The position numbers and the translations under genes were made by a program. Of a DNA stretch of 59,109 nt, positions 46,416 to 53,093 are shown piece after piece. The notes under the pieces were generated by a model. The model was not told the DNA's origin. It ran no database searches and saw nothing but the letters and a program-made list of their open reading frames with translations. The stretch comes from JACCYQ01 sp036675565 (GTDB taxonomy: Bacteria; Bacteroidota; Bacteroidia; Chitinophagales; Chitinophagaceae): positions 1 through 59,109 of the forward strand of contig JAKFER010000027.1 of NCBI GenBank assembly GCA_036675565.1. Reading direction: 5' to 3'. How positions within the stretch are numbered: the stretch's first letter is position 1; the number at the start of each line of letters is the position of its first letter.

Positions 46416-47303
46416 ATGCAAATCCGGAAAAATCTTCTTTCCCTTTTATTTTTACAGGTATTGTTGACCGTTATATCCTGCCACGATAACAACTGGAAAA
46501 CTTCTCCCGGTGGCCTGGTCTATAAAATATTTCCATCCGGTTATCATGATTCCGTGGGCCGCCCGGGTTTTACCGTAAAATTGCATTACCAGCAGCGAAC
46601 AGGCGATAGCATTATACACTCAACATATGGCGTCATGCCCCTGTACTTAAAAATTCTTCCCACAAGTGATCAGGTTAATGATTTCCCGGCTGTCCTGGCC
46701 GGCCTGAAAAAAGGAGACAGTGTGGTCATCCGCCAAAAAATGGATTCGGTGATAGCTAATGATCTCCTGCCACAACTACCCGTCAACTCTCTGCATGAAG
46801 ATCAATATACCATCACCCTCAAAGTGCTTGAGATTTTTAGTACCGATAGCGCCTCGAAAGCGGATGAACAAAAAGAATCAAAAAGATTACGCACAGCGTT
46901 GCTGGAATTGGGAAATTCCAGGCTCTATTATTACCTGAACCAGGAAAATATCGGGGCCGCTGAAATTAATAAAGGAATTTATATACAGCCGATTAAAAAC
47001 GGTTCTGGTGGTAAGCCAGCCTCCGGTAAACGGATCCGGATGGATTGTCGTATAGTCACCCTTGAAGGCAGGTCTGTGGAAAGGGTTATGGATACTTCGC
47101 TGGTTCAAAACGGTGTCCTTGATTTTACCCTGGGTACCGGTTTTTTTCCTGAGGCTGTGGAAAATACCATTTTGTATTTTAATAAAGGAAGCCATGCACG
47201 GATATATATGGCCGGCACACTGGTATTCGGACATACACCCCTGGAAAATCTTCAGTTAACGGACGATTTTATTTTCGATATCCGCATCCTGGAGGTTGAA
47301 TAA
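46416..47303 (+). CDS. FKBP-like peptidyl-prolyl isomerase-type lipoprotein
   Basis: This 295-residue protein has a lipoprotein signal (LLTVISC, Cys22). Two FKBP-like domains can be traced. The first, about 30-140, contains GGLVYKIFPSG, FTVKLHYQQRTGDSII and LAGLKKGDSVVIR. The second, about 160-295, contains INKGIYIQPIKNGSG, GKRIRMDCRIVTLEG and the typical ILEVE end. Several aromatic residues of the FKBP active site appear replaced, so catalytic isomerase activity is doubtful; a chaperone role at the periplasmic face is possible. It is a single-gene unit behind a phased direct repeat. The C-terminal end overlaps the opposite-strand 63-residue frame by 48 bp. Confidence 0.72.
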   Translation: MQIRKNLLSLLFLQVLLTVISCHDNNWKTSPGGLVYKIFPSGYHDSVGRPGFTVKLHYQQRTGDSIIHSTYGVMPLYLKILPTSDQVNDFPAVLAGLKKGDSVVIRQKMDSVIANDLLPQLPVNSLHEDQYTITLKVLEIFSTDSASKADEQKESKRLRTALLELGNSRLYYYLNQENIGAAEINKGIYIQPIKNGSGGKPASGKRIRMDCRIVTLEGRSVERVMDTSLVQNGVLDFTLGTGFFPEAVENTILYFNKGSHARIYMAGTLVFGHTPLENLQLTDDFIFDIRILEVE

Positions 47304-47447
47304 CCCGGATCTTTTCTTAGCTATCGCTTCATTAATTTTTCCCCAAAGTTTTTCTGTTTCCGCAGGTGAAACCGCCAGCTCCCGGATCTCAGGGATCAGC
47401 ACTTCAAAGCAGTTCTCTGTAGTATATGGTGTTTTGGTTGATATCAT
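47256..47447 (-). CDS. small hypothetical protein (63 residues)
   Basis: This minus-strand frame encodes 63 residues with a protein-like composition (FEVLIPEIRELAVSPAETEK, then LWGKINEAIAKKRSGLF). I do not recognise a family. Its reality is supported by a copy of the phased direct repeat on the same strand directly in front (half-sites at 47486 and 47465), the same element that precedes six other genes. The start codon lies only 18 bp from the second half-site, which would leave almost no leader. It ends inside the 3' end of the FKBP-like gene (48 bp overlap, opposite strand). Confidence 0.45.
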   Translation of the reverse strand: MISTKTPYTTENCFEVLIPEIRELAVSPAETEKLWGKINEAIAKKRSGLFNLQDADIENKIVR

Positions 47448-47449
47448 AA

Positions 47450-47487
47450 CGCTATATTATAGACAACCGGGGAACGATTTTGGACTA
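47450..47487 (-). promoter_or_regulatory. phased direct repeat, copy 4 (minus strand)
   Basis: On the minus strand AGTCC begins at 47486 and TGTCTATAATATA at 47465, 21 bp apart. It is the only copy on this strand and lies in front of the leftward 63-residue frame. Confidence 0.6.
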
Positions 47488-47489
47488 TA

Positions 47490-47720
47490 CGTTCGAGGGG
47501 AAATTTTACAAAAAAACAGCAATTTAACACCCTCTGCCTGTCCAACGCTACTTCCTGCTTTTATAAAAGTTCTTTAAATAAATTTGTTTTGCATGTTATG
47601 TTCTGTCACACTTCGCAGCAGTTCCTGTTAAATGAAGAGGCCATATTCACCCTGTGTTATTACTTTTTTTTAAGAATGAAACTTATTTTTCTAATTCAGA
47701 TTGATAATTAGGTTCTATGC
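47490..47720. other. non-coding stretch between operator copies 4 and 5
   Basis: No convincing gene, hairpin or repeat was seen in this AT-rich interval. It separates two divergent units, each with its own copy of the phased direct repeat. Confidence 0.4.
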
Positions 47721-47724
47721 CCGA

Positions 47725-47760
47725 TAGTCCTTTTTCTGCGCCCAACGGTCTTCATTGAGT
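47725..47760 (+). promoter_or_regulatory. phased direct repeat, copy 5 (before frameshifted lipoprotein gene)
   Basis: Half-site AGTCCTTT begins at 47726 and GGTCTT at 47747, 21 bp apart. The intervening TTCTGCGCCCAAC is close to the spacer of copies 2 and 3. An ATG follows at 47761, only 14 bp from the second half-site start. Confidence 0.6.
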
Positions 47761-48109
47761 ATGAAATATTCAAATCAGGTACTGATTGCCGTTATAACCG
47801 TTCCTTTCATTGTTCCTATCCTGCTCCGTAATCAGGGATCACCCCAAACAGGTGCCACCGGGGGATGCCGGGAGTTATGAGATCATTCTTAAAATTAAAA
47901 ATGATGATCAGCTGATACATACCACCCGGAATTTTTTTTATGGTTTCCAGGCATATAATGAATGGTTGCCTACCAGCGAAAATGATCGTTTCCAGGTAGT
48001 GAGTATCCGATACGCTCTCATTACACCGGACCAGCTTAATAAATTATTAATCGGGCTATATGATATACCAGGTCTTTGGGTAATCGAAATAAAGCCGATA
48101 TTATTTTAA
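47761..48109 (+). pseudogene. small lipoprotein gene with frameshift in the signal peptide
   Basis: The ATG at 47761 opens MKYSNQVLIAVIT. One base further in frame the sequence continues as PFLSLFLSCSVIR, which together would make a good lipoprotein signal with lipobox FLSC. The following 85 residues (QVPPGDAGSYEIILKIKNDD to GLWVIEIKPILF) are open to the stop at 48109. Without the shift the ATG frame ends after about 39 codons, and the long frame has only a TTG start at 47810. I therefore read this as one small lipoprotein of about 115 residues broken near 47795. A sequencing error or true use of TTG remains possible. No family is recognised. Confidence 0.5.
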
Positions 48110-48225
48110 TTTTATTTGGGACGCTATAGTGCAGTACAGACTATTAAAAATCTGGTATACAACAGTTTCATATGTGTATTGTGTCTTTAAAACATCAACT
48201 ATAGATAATTTTTTTCTCTTGCAGG

Positions 48226-48262
48226 TAGTCCTTTTTCCCTTTTCAAATGTCTTAAGTATAGG
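48226..48262 (+). promoter_or_regulatory. phased direct repeat, copy 6
   Basis: Half-site AGTCCTTT begins at 48227 and TGTCTTAAGTATA at 48248, 21 bp apart. It precedes a 29-codon frame at 48282 and, further on, the second DsbD-N-like gene at 48525. Confidence 0.6.
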
Positions 48263-48281
48263 CTTTCCATTTTTAATATTT

Positions 48282-48371
48282 ATGAGACCCGACTTTCCTT
48301 ATAAAACGTTTACCGATAAACGCAGTAACCATCATTTTCTGGAACTGGTATTGGCTAAAGTTCGTCAATGA
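48282..48371 (+). CDS. possible 29-residue peptide
   Basis: A short frame starts at ATG 48282, 34 bp after the second half-site of operator copy 6. It reads MRPDFPYKTFTDKRSNHHFL and ends ELVLAKVRQ. Its stop TGA is the first codon of the 119-bp inverted-repeat element. A longer version opening at 48129 would run across the operator and is unlikely. It may be a real small protein or only a leader sequence; no homolog is known to me. Confidence 0.3.
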   Translation: MRPDFPYKTFTDKRSNHHFLELVLAKVRQ

Positions 48372-48487
48372 ATAAAGGCCGGTGCAGGCCTGCGGCCGGA
48401 TGGGAGTGGATTACCCCGGCAGTAGCTGTCATGGGAGACTGAATCTTAAGTAAGGTTTTGGCGGTCTTGCTTCCCGGCCTTTATTCA
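48369..48487. repeat. 119-bp element bounded by 14-bp perfect inverted repeats
   Basis: The left end TGAATAAAGGCCGG (48369-48382) and the right end CCGGCCTTTATTCA (48474-48487) are exact reverse complements. The interior is GC-rich against its surroundings and folds further: GCAGGCCTGC, CCGG with GGG/CCC inside (48396-48419 area), CAGTAGCTG and GTC/GAC. No target-site duplication is seen, and no T run follows in either direction. It could be a structured RNA or DNA element or a miniature mobile element. It ends 37 bp before the second DsbD-N-like gene. Confidence 0.65.
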
Positions 48488-48524
48488 AAAAAATCAACAA
48501 ATACTTTGTTTAAATTGAAAAGAT

Positions 48525-48983
48525 ATGCGTAGAAACCTGAAGAAATTTTTAATCCTGCCCGCCTTGATTTTCTCGATCATTATAAACGCGCAGGATCCGG
48601 TAAAATGGAACTTCTCAGCCAAAAAAGTGGCGGATAAAACTTACGAAGTATATATGACCGCCAGCATACAATCACCCTGGAGCATTTATTCGCAATCCAC
48701 CCCGGGAGGTGGACCTTTACCAACCAGTTTTTCATTTTCAAAAAACCCACTGGTTAGCTTGGTAGGAAATGTAAAAGAATCAGGAGCAATACAGAAAAAA
48801 TTCGAGGAAGTTTTTGAGGTAGATGTGCTTTATTATAAGAACAAAGTGAATTTTGTACAAACCGTAAAACTGAAAAGTAATGTCAATACCAAAATTACAG
48901 GAACCCTTGAATATATGGCCTGTGATGACACTCAATGTCTCCCTCCAAAAGAAGTGCCATTTTCAATTGCATTAAACAAATAA
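48525..48983 (+). CDS. exported DsbD N-terminal-domain-like protein, paralog 2
   Basis: This 152-residue protein has a signal peptide (ILPALIFSIIINAQ). The mature part is closely similar to the protein at 40.7 kb: VKWNFSAKKVADKTYEVYMT, SIYSQSTPGGGPLPTSFSFS, and the cysteine pair in MACDDTQCLPPK. It should be a periplasmic thiol carrier of the DsbD-alpha type. Here no DsbD gene follows; the paralog instead stands alone between the 119-bp inverted-repeat element and an acyl-CoA dehydrogenase gene. Both paralogs lie behind copies of the same phased direct repeat. A recent duplication is inferred. Confidence 0.85.
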   Translation: MRRNLKKFLILPALIFSIIINAQDPVKWNFSAKKVADKTYEVYMTASIQSPWSIYSQSTPGGGPLPTSFSFSKNPLVSLVGNVKESGAIQKKFEEVFEVDVLYYKNKVNFVQTVKLKSNVNTKITGTLEYMACDDTQCLPPKEVPFSIALNK

Positions 48984-49089
48984 ACCGTCAAATAAAATTC
49001 GAATACAGTGTCTGTTTTTTTAGCTCAAGTTTTGCGTTTTTTTGCAACCCGGCAATTCAATATTGGCGCAATCTGGTAAAAGATAGCAA

Positions 49090-49125
49090 AAGTCCGCAAT
49101 AAAATTATTTTAGTCAGCCAACTTC
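49090..49125 (+). promoter_or_regulatory. phased direct repeat, copy 7 (before acyl-CoA dehydrogenase gene)
   Basis: Half-site AGTCCG begins at 49091 and AGTCAG at 49112, 21 bp apart. Base identity outside the AGTC cores is lower than in the other copies. The acyl-CoA dehydrogenase ATG is 61 bp further on. Confidence 0.5.
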
Positions 49126-49172
49126 TAACTGTTACAAATATGCGCTTACAATCTTTCCTATAATACCAAATC

Positions 49173-50423
49173 ATGCATTTTCAATTAAGTGAAGAACAAT
49201 TACTGATACAACAGGCAGCTCATGATTTTGCTTTGCGTCAATGCCTGCCAGGAGTTATTGAAAGGGATGAATCCCAAAGCTTTCCAATGGAGCAACTCAT
49301 ACTTCTAGGTGAACTGGGATTGATGGGGATGATGGTTGAGCCTATGTATGGCGGCGCTGGCATGGATACAGTTAGCTATGTGCTGGCAATAGAAGAAATC
49401 AGTAAAGTTGATGCCAGTATTAGTGTGTGCATGAGCGTTAATAATAGCCTGGTATGTTACGGATTAGAAAATTACGGCACCGAAGAACAAAAACAAAAAT
49501 ACCTGGTGCCCCTCGCGAATGGGATAAAAAATGAACAGTTGTACATCGGTGCCTTCTTATTAAGTGAACCCGATGCTGGAAGTGATGCTTCCTCTCAATC
49601 AACTATTGTGGTGGATATGGGAGATTATTACTTATTAAACGGAACGAAGAACTGGATCACCAGTGCCAATTCAGCTTCAGTTTATATTGTATTTGCACAA
49701 ACGGATCGTAATAAAGGATCCCTGGGAATTTCTGCATTCATCGTTGAAAAATCCTGGACGGGAATATCCCTGGGACCAAAAGAAAATAAATTAGGTATCC
49801 GCGGCTCTGATACACATTCTGTGATGTTTACAGATGTTATCATACCAAAAGAAAACCGTATTGGTAAAGATGGATTTGGATTCAAACTGGCTATGAAATC
49901 TATTGCAGCGGGTCGCATTGGAATTGCAGCCCAGGCGCTCGGTATTGCTGCAGGAGCTTATGAGCTGGCGCTCAGATATTCAAAACAGAGAAAAGCATTC
50001 GGAACAGAAATCATGAATCACCAGGTTATCGCTTTCAAGCTGGCTGATATGGCAACAAGAATAGAAGCATCCAGGTTGTTATGTATGAAGGCTGCATTTC
50101 AAAAGGACAACGGTTATGATTATGCGCTAACCAGTTCAATGGCTAAATTGACCGCCTCTGAAACAGCTATGTATGTAACCACTGAAGCCATTCAAATACT
50201 CGGGGGATATGGTTATATAAAAGAATATCACGTGGAAAGATTATTCAGAGATGCCAAGATCACTCAGATTTATGAAGGCACCAGCGAAGTGCAGCGAATT
50301 GTCATCAGCCGGCTGATCCTGGAAGAAAATGAATGTCCTGGAAAGGGCAAATCAATAGCAAATGGCAAAAATAGTTTTTTGCAGGATGGATCGAAATGTT
50401 CTTTGATCCATCAGATTTCATAG
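49173..50423 (+). CDS. acyl-CoA dehydrogenase (short-chain/butyryl-type)
   Basis: This 416-residue protein is a flavoenzyme of beta-oxidation that forms the 2,3-double bond of acyl-CoA and passes electrons to ETF. Seen are the FAD/substrate motif LLSEPDAGSD, the segment WITSANSASVYIVFAQT, YSKQRKAFG and the catalytic base Glu368 in QIYEGTSEVQR. This resembles butyryl-CoA dehydrogenase-type members. Normal members end shortly after the VISRLI segment (about 380 residues); here about 35 extra residues follow (from LEENECPGKG to LIHQIS), a polar tail of unknown origin. The gene stands alone between accessory genes and behind a copy of the phased repeat. Confidence 0.93.
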   Translation: MHFQLSEEQLLIQQAAHDFALRQCLPGVIERDESQSFPMEQLILLGELGLMGMMVEPMYGGAGMDTVSYVLAIEEISKVDASISVCMSVNNSLVCYGLENYGTEEQKQKYLVPLANGIKNEQLYIGAFLLSEPDAGSDASSQSTIVVDMGDYYLLNGTKNWITSANSASVYIVFAQTDRNKGSLGISAFIVEKSWTGISLGPKENKLGIRGSDTHSVMFTDVIIPKENRIGKDGFGFKLAMKSIAAGRIGIAAQALGIAAGAYELALRYSKQRKAFGTEIMNHQVIAFKLADMATRIEASRLLCMKAAFQKDNGYDYALTSSMAKLTASETAMYVTTEAIQILGGYGYIKEYHVERLFRDAKITQIYEGTSEVQRIVISRLILEENECPGKGKSIANGKNSFLQDGSKCSLIHQIS

Positions 50424-50442
50424 GCAAGCATTAAACATGACA

Positions 50443-50864
50443 GGGGTTTGTGTCTACTTACCCCTCTTTGTTCAATTTGAGATTCCGTATTGAGTTAGCT
50501 CTTTTAAGAATAGAAATTTTTCTCACAAGCATGAGTTATACACGGGGTTTGTTTCTACTTACCCTTCGTTTTTTTAAAAATATTTTTCTCATGTGTATAA
50601 ACACAACACGGGGTTTGTGTCTACTTACCCCAAGTTTTTTAAAATGAAAAGATTAAATCACTTATCAAAAATATTTTCTCATGTGAGTTATCACATACAC
50701 GGGGTTTGTGTCTACTCACCCTTCGTTTTTACTAAATAATTATACCAATGAAATTTGATTTACTAACTAAATTATTTAAATACATTAAAAGCTTTTTCTC
50801 ATGTGAGTTATCACAACACGGGGTTTGTTTCTACTTACCCTTCGTTTTTTTTAAAATAACGAGA
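50443..50864 (+). repeat. five-copy interspersed repeat with terminator-like hairpin
   Basis: The core GGGGTTTGTKTCTAC, then TTACCC, starts at 50443, 50544, 50610, 50701 and 50820, so spacing is irregular (101, 66, 91 and 119 bp). In each, GGGT and ACCC can pair around a 12-base loop. In copies 2-5 the core is preceded by ACAC and followed by TTCG (AAG in copy 3) and a T run. Copies 4 and 5 also carry CTCATGTGAGTTATCACA upstream, itself a TGTGA/TCACA hairpin; copies 2 and 3 have decayed versions. Sequences between copies are unrelated AT-rich DNA. Confidence 0.75.
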
Positions 50865-50884
50865 TAAAGAAGGTTTGTTTTTGC

Positions 50885-51053
50885 AAGGTATGGGAGGCAG
50901 TATAAACCTGTTGTCTGACATGTATGATAGGCTGCTTTCCTACATACCTTTTCAATGACTCAAAAAAGATCCACCCCTCAGCCGGGGCGGAAGACCAATC
51001 AGTCATGATCAAGGGGGAGTGATCCTTGCAAGTGGAAAGCTTCCCCTTTTTTT
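50885..51053 (+). promoter_or_regulatory. structured leader ending in a terminator (candidate riboswitch or attenuator)
   Basis: Three stems can be drawn. AAGGTATG (50885-50892) pairs perfectly with CATACCTT (50943-50950), with an inner GGAGGCAG / CTGCTTTCC helix. ATGACT (50955-50960) pairs with AGTCAT (51001-51006) and encloses CCCC/GGGG with two purine-rich internal strands, one containing GGAAGACC. AAGGGGGAG (51011-51019) pairs with CTTCCCCTT (51040-51048) and runs into T residues, a full intrinsic terminator 34 bp before the TonB receptor ATG. The build is that of a ligand-sensing leader. It lacks the GCCACTG and B12-box order of a standard cobalamin riboswitch. Confidence 0.55.
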
Positions 51054-51086
51054 AAGAAAATTATTAACCAATACAACAGGCAGGAT

Positions 51087-53000
51087 ATGAAAACGACTAA
51101 ACAATTTTTTTGGACGACAGCATGTATATTTTTAGCCGCATCCTCCAACGGCCAGGTAGAACTGGACCCGGTAACGGTAACGGCAACGGTGAACCCTTTG
51201 AATGTATCCCGAACCGGCCGCAATGTACTGGTGATTAAAGGAGACAATTTTTCCAAATTACCCGTTCACTCTATTGACGAACTGCTGCGCTACCTTCCCG
51301 GAATAGAAATTCAGACCCGCGGTGCCATGGGAAGCCAAAGCGATATTGTCATAAGAGGAGGCACTTTCCAGCAGGTACTGGTCATTCTGGATGGACTGCG
51401 ATTGAATGATCCCAATACCGGGCACTTTTCCAGTTATATTCCTATCGCACCTTCTGAAATCGACCGCATTGAAGTACTCAAAGGCGCTTCTTCGGCTATC
51501 TATGGCAGTGAGGCCGTGGGTGGTGTGATCCATATCATTACCAAATCTTTTGCAGCAGGCAATAACCTGGATAAAAATACAAATCTGCAACTTCAGGTAG
51601 CAGGTGGCGAATACGATTTCTGGTCCCTGCAGGCAGGCGGATTGTACCAGCAAAAGGCAACCACCATCAGCGGTGGGTTTTTGACTAATAACACCGATGG
51701 ACAACCGCAAAGAGGAACACGGGGTTACCTTGAAAATCATACTGCTTCGGTTTCCGTGAAACACCATATTTCAGACAGGTGGAGCCTGGGCGCCCGATCA
51801 TCCTATGATGAAAGGGAATTCTCTGCACAAAACTTCTATACCACATTTGCCTCGGATACAGCCACAGAAAAGGTTCGGACCCTTTGGAACCAACTACAAG
51901 TATCCAGGCAGGGAACCCGGGATCGTTTAACAGTGGACATGGGATATAAAAACCTCCTCGATCGCTTCCAGTATAACCCGGCATCCACAGCCAACAATAA
52001 TGAATCTAACCTGTGGCAGGCTTTGGTAAAAGATGAATATCATTTGAACGGCAGAACGCATTTGACGGGTGGCTTACAATATATTCATAAGCAAATTTCT
52101 TCCAATGACCGAGGGGATCACAGGCTGAATCAAAGCGCTGCCTTTCTGGTTTTGCATAGGCAGTTGGGTGATTTTTATGTAAGTCCTGCTATCCGGGTCG
52201 ACTGGAACGAAGTTTCCGGTTGGGAATGGATTCCTCAAGTGAATCTGTCCTATAAATACAAACAATGGCAGCTGCGGGCAAGCGCCGGCAAAACCATCCG
52301 GGATGCGGATTTCACAGAAAGATATAATAACTACAATAAAACTTTTGTGAGTGGTGGCAGTATCGGAAACCCATATCTGGAAGCGGAGCGTTCATTTAGC
52401 TACGAAGCCGGTGCTGATTATTTTGCCGGTAACCAACTTAAAATATCCGGATCGTTTTTTCAACGCTATCATAAAAAACTAATCGATTGGACAACGACTC
52501 CTTATGGCGAGATGCCCAGGCAGGATAATCTTTCATCCACAGGAACCTATGCGCTGGCCAAAAATATTGCTGAAGTCAATACAACCGGGGCCGAACTCGA
52601 TATACAATTTATAAAAACCCTTCGTCCCGGTCACCAGCTCTGGTCAACACTTGGTGTGGTTTGGCTGAACAGTGAAAGCAGCGATTCGCAACCTTCTTTT
52701 TATATCGCATCTCATGCACGGTACCTGGCTAATTTCAATATACGCTATACCAATAATCTTTTTGAACTCAGTGTGAACGGGATCTATAAAAACAGGAGCC
52801 CACAGCAAGCGCATGCAATCAATGCGCATGTCGATGCAAACTGCATTATGATGAATACCAAACTAGATGTATTTATCTGGAAAAACCGTTTCAGCAGTTT
52901 TGTGCAAGTGGATAACGTATTGGACAAAAAATGTTCCGATCTGCTGGGTTCACAGCTTCCCGGCAGATGGCTGACGGGCGGCATCAAACTGAATTTTTAA
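51087..53000 (+). CDS. BtuB-like TonB-dependent receptor
   Basis: This 637-residue protein has a signal peptide ending near SSNGQ and the TonB box DPVTVTA at 27-33. The plug follows (DELLRYLPGIEI, VVIRGGTFQQVLVILDGLR in part, IEVLKGASSAIYGSEAVGGV), then a 22-strand-type barrel ending in GGIKLNF. It has no carboxypeptidase-D-like domain and no SusD partner, so it is a classic TonB receptor for a cofactor or siderophore. Size and plug resemble vitamin B12 receptors. A structured leader with a terminator in front fits control by a small ligand, and a strong terminator follows, so it is a single-gene unit. The B12 assignment is only a suggestion. Confidence 0.88.
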   Translation: MKTTKQFFWTTACIFLAASSNGQVELDPVTVTATVNPLNVSRTGRNVLVIKGDNFSKLPVHSIDELLRYLPGIEIQTRGAMGSQSDIVIRGGTFQQVLVILDGLRLNDPNTGHFSSYIPIAPSEIDRIEVLKGASSAIYGSEAVGGVIHIITKSFAAGNNLDKNTNLQLQVAGGEYDFWSLQAGGLYQQKATTISGGFLTNNTDGQPQRGTRGYLENHTASVSVKHHISDRWSLGARSSYDEREFSAQNFYTTFASDTATEKVRTLWNQLQVSRQGTRDRLTVDMGYKNLLDRFQYNPASTANNNESNLWQALVKDEYHLNGRTHLTGGLQYIHKQISSNDRGDHRLNQSAAFLVLHRQLGDFYVSPAIRVDWNEVSGWEWIPQVNLSYKYKQWQLRASAGKTIRDADFTERYNNYNKTFVSGGSIGNPYLEAERSFSYEAGADYFAGNQLKISGSFFQRYHKKLIDWTTTPYGEMPRQDNLSSTGTYALAKNIAEVNTTGAELDIQFIKTLRPGHQLWSTLGVVWLNSESSDSQPSFYIASHARYLANFNIRYTNNLFELSVNGIYKNRSPQQAHAINAHVDANCIMMNTKLDVFIWKNRFSSFVQVDNVLDKKCSDLLGSQLPGRWLTGGIKLNF

Positions 53001-53046
53001 TGAGGAGAAAAATTTTCGCATATGTATAGTTGTTAGTGTTTATTTC

Positions 53047-53070
53047 AAGGGGAGACCTGGGTCTCCCTTT
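53047..53070 (+). terminator. intrinsic terminator after TonB receptor gene
   Basis: GGGAGACC, a short loop and GGTCTCCC followed by TTTCTTT form a strong hairpin 47 bp after the receptor stop. It lies only about 24 bp before the RteC-like gene 2 start, so that gene needs its own promoter or depends on read-through. Confidence 0.85.
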
Positions 53071-53093
53071 CTTTCCAGGGAGGGAATTCAAAT

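Larger units (their letters stand above)
50424..51086. other. 663-bp non-coding region with repeat array and structured leader
   Basis: The left part (50443-50864) holds five copies of a terminator-like repeat. The right part (50885-51053) folds into a two-stem leader followed by a terminator just before the TonB receptor gene. No credible gene was found. Short frames here use the repeat sequence itself and are not coding. Confidence 0.6.

Noticed and set aside
47296..47577. 93-residue plus-strand frame
   Set aside because: It is the mirror of the minus-strand 63-residue frame and runs through its operator.
48129..48371. 80-residue open frame
   Set aside because: The phased direct repeat lies in its middle, and the N-terminal half has no protein-like pattern; only the last 29 codons are kept as a possible peptide.
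48369..48487. Integron attC site
   Set aside because: The inverted ends lack the GTTRRRY core, and there is no integrase or cassette array.
50443..50864. CRISPR array
   Set aside because: Repeat cores are short, carry T runs and hairpins, and the intervals range from about 45 to 98 bp; no cas gene is nearby.
50885..51053. Standard cobalamin riboswitch
   Set aside because: GGAAGACC is present, but the GCCACTG-type segment and the ordered B12 box are missing, so I list it only as an unclassified structured leader.
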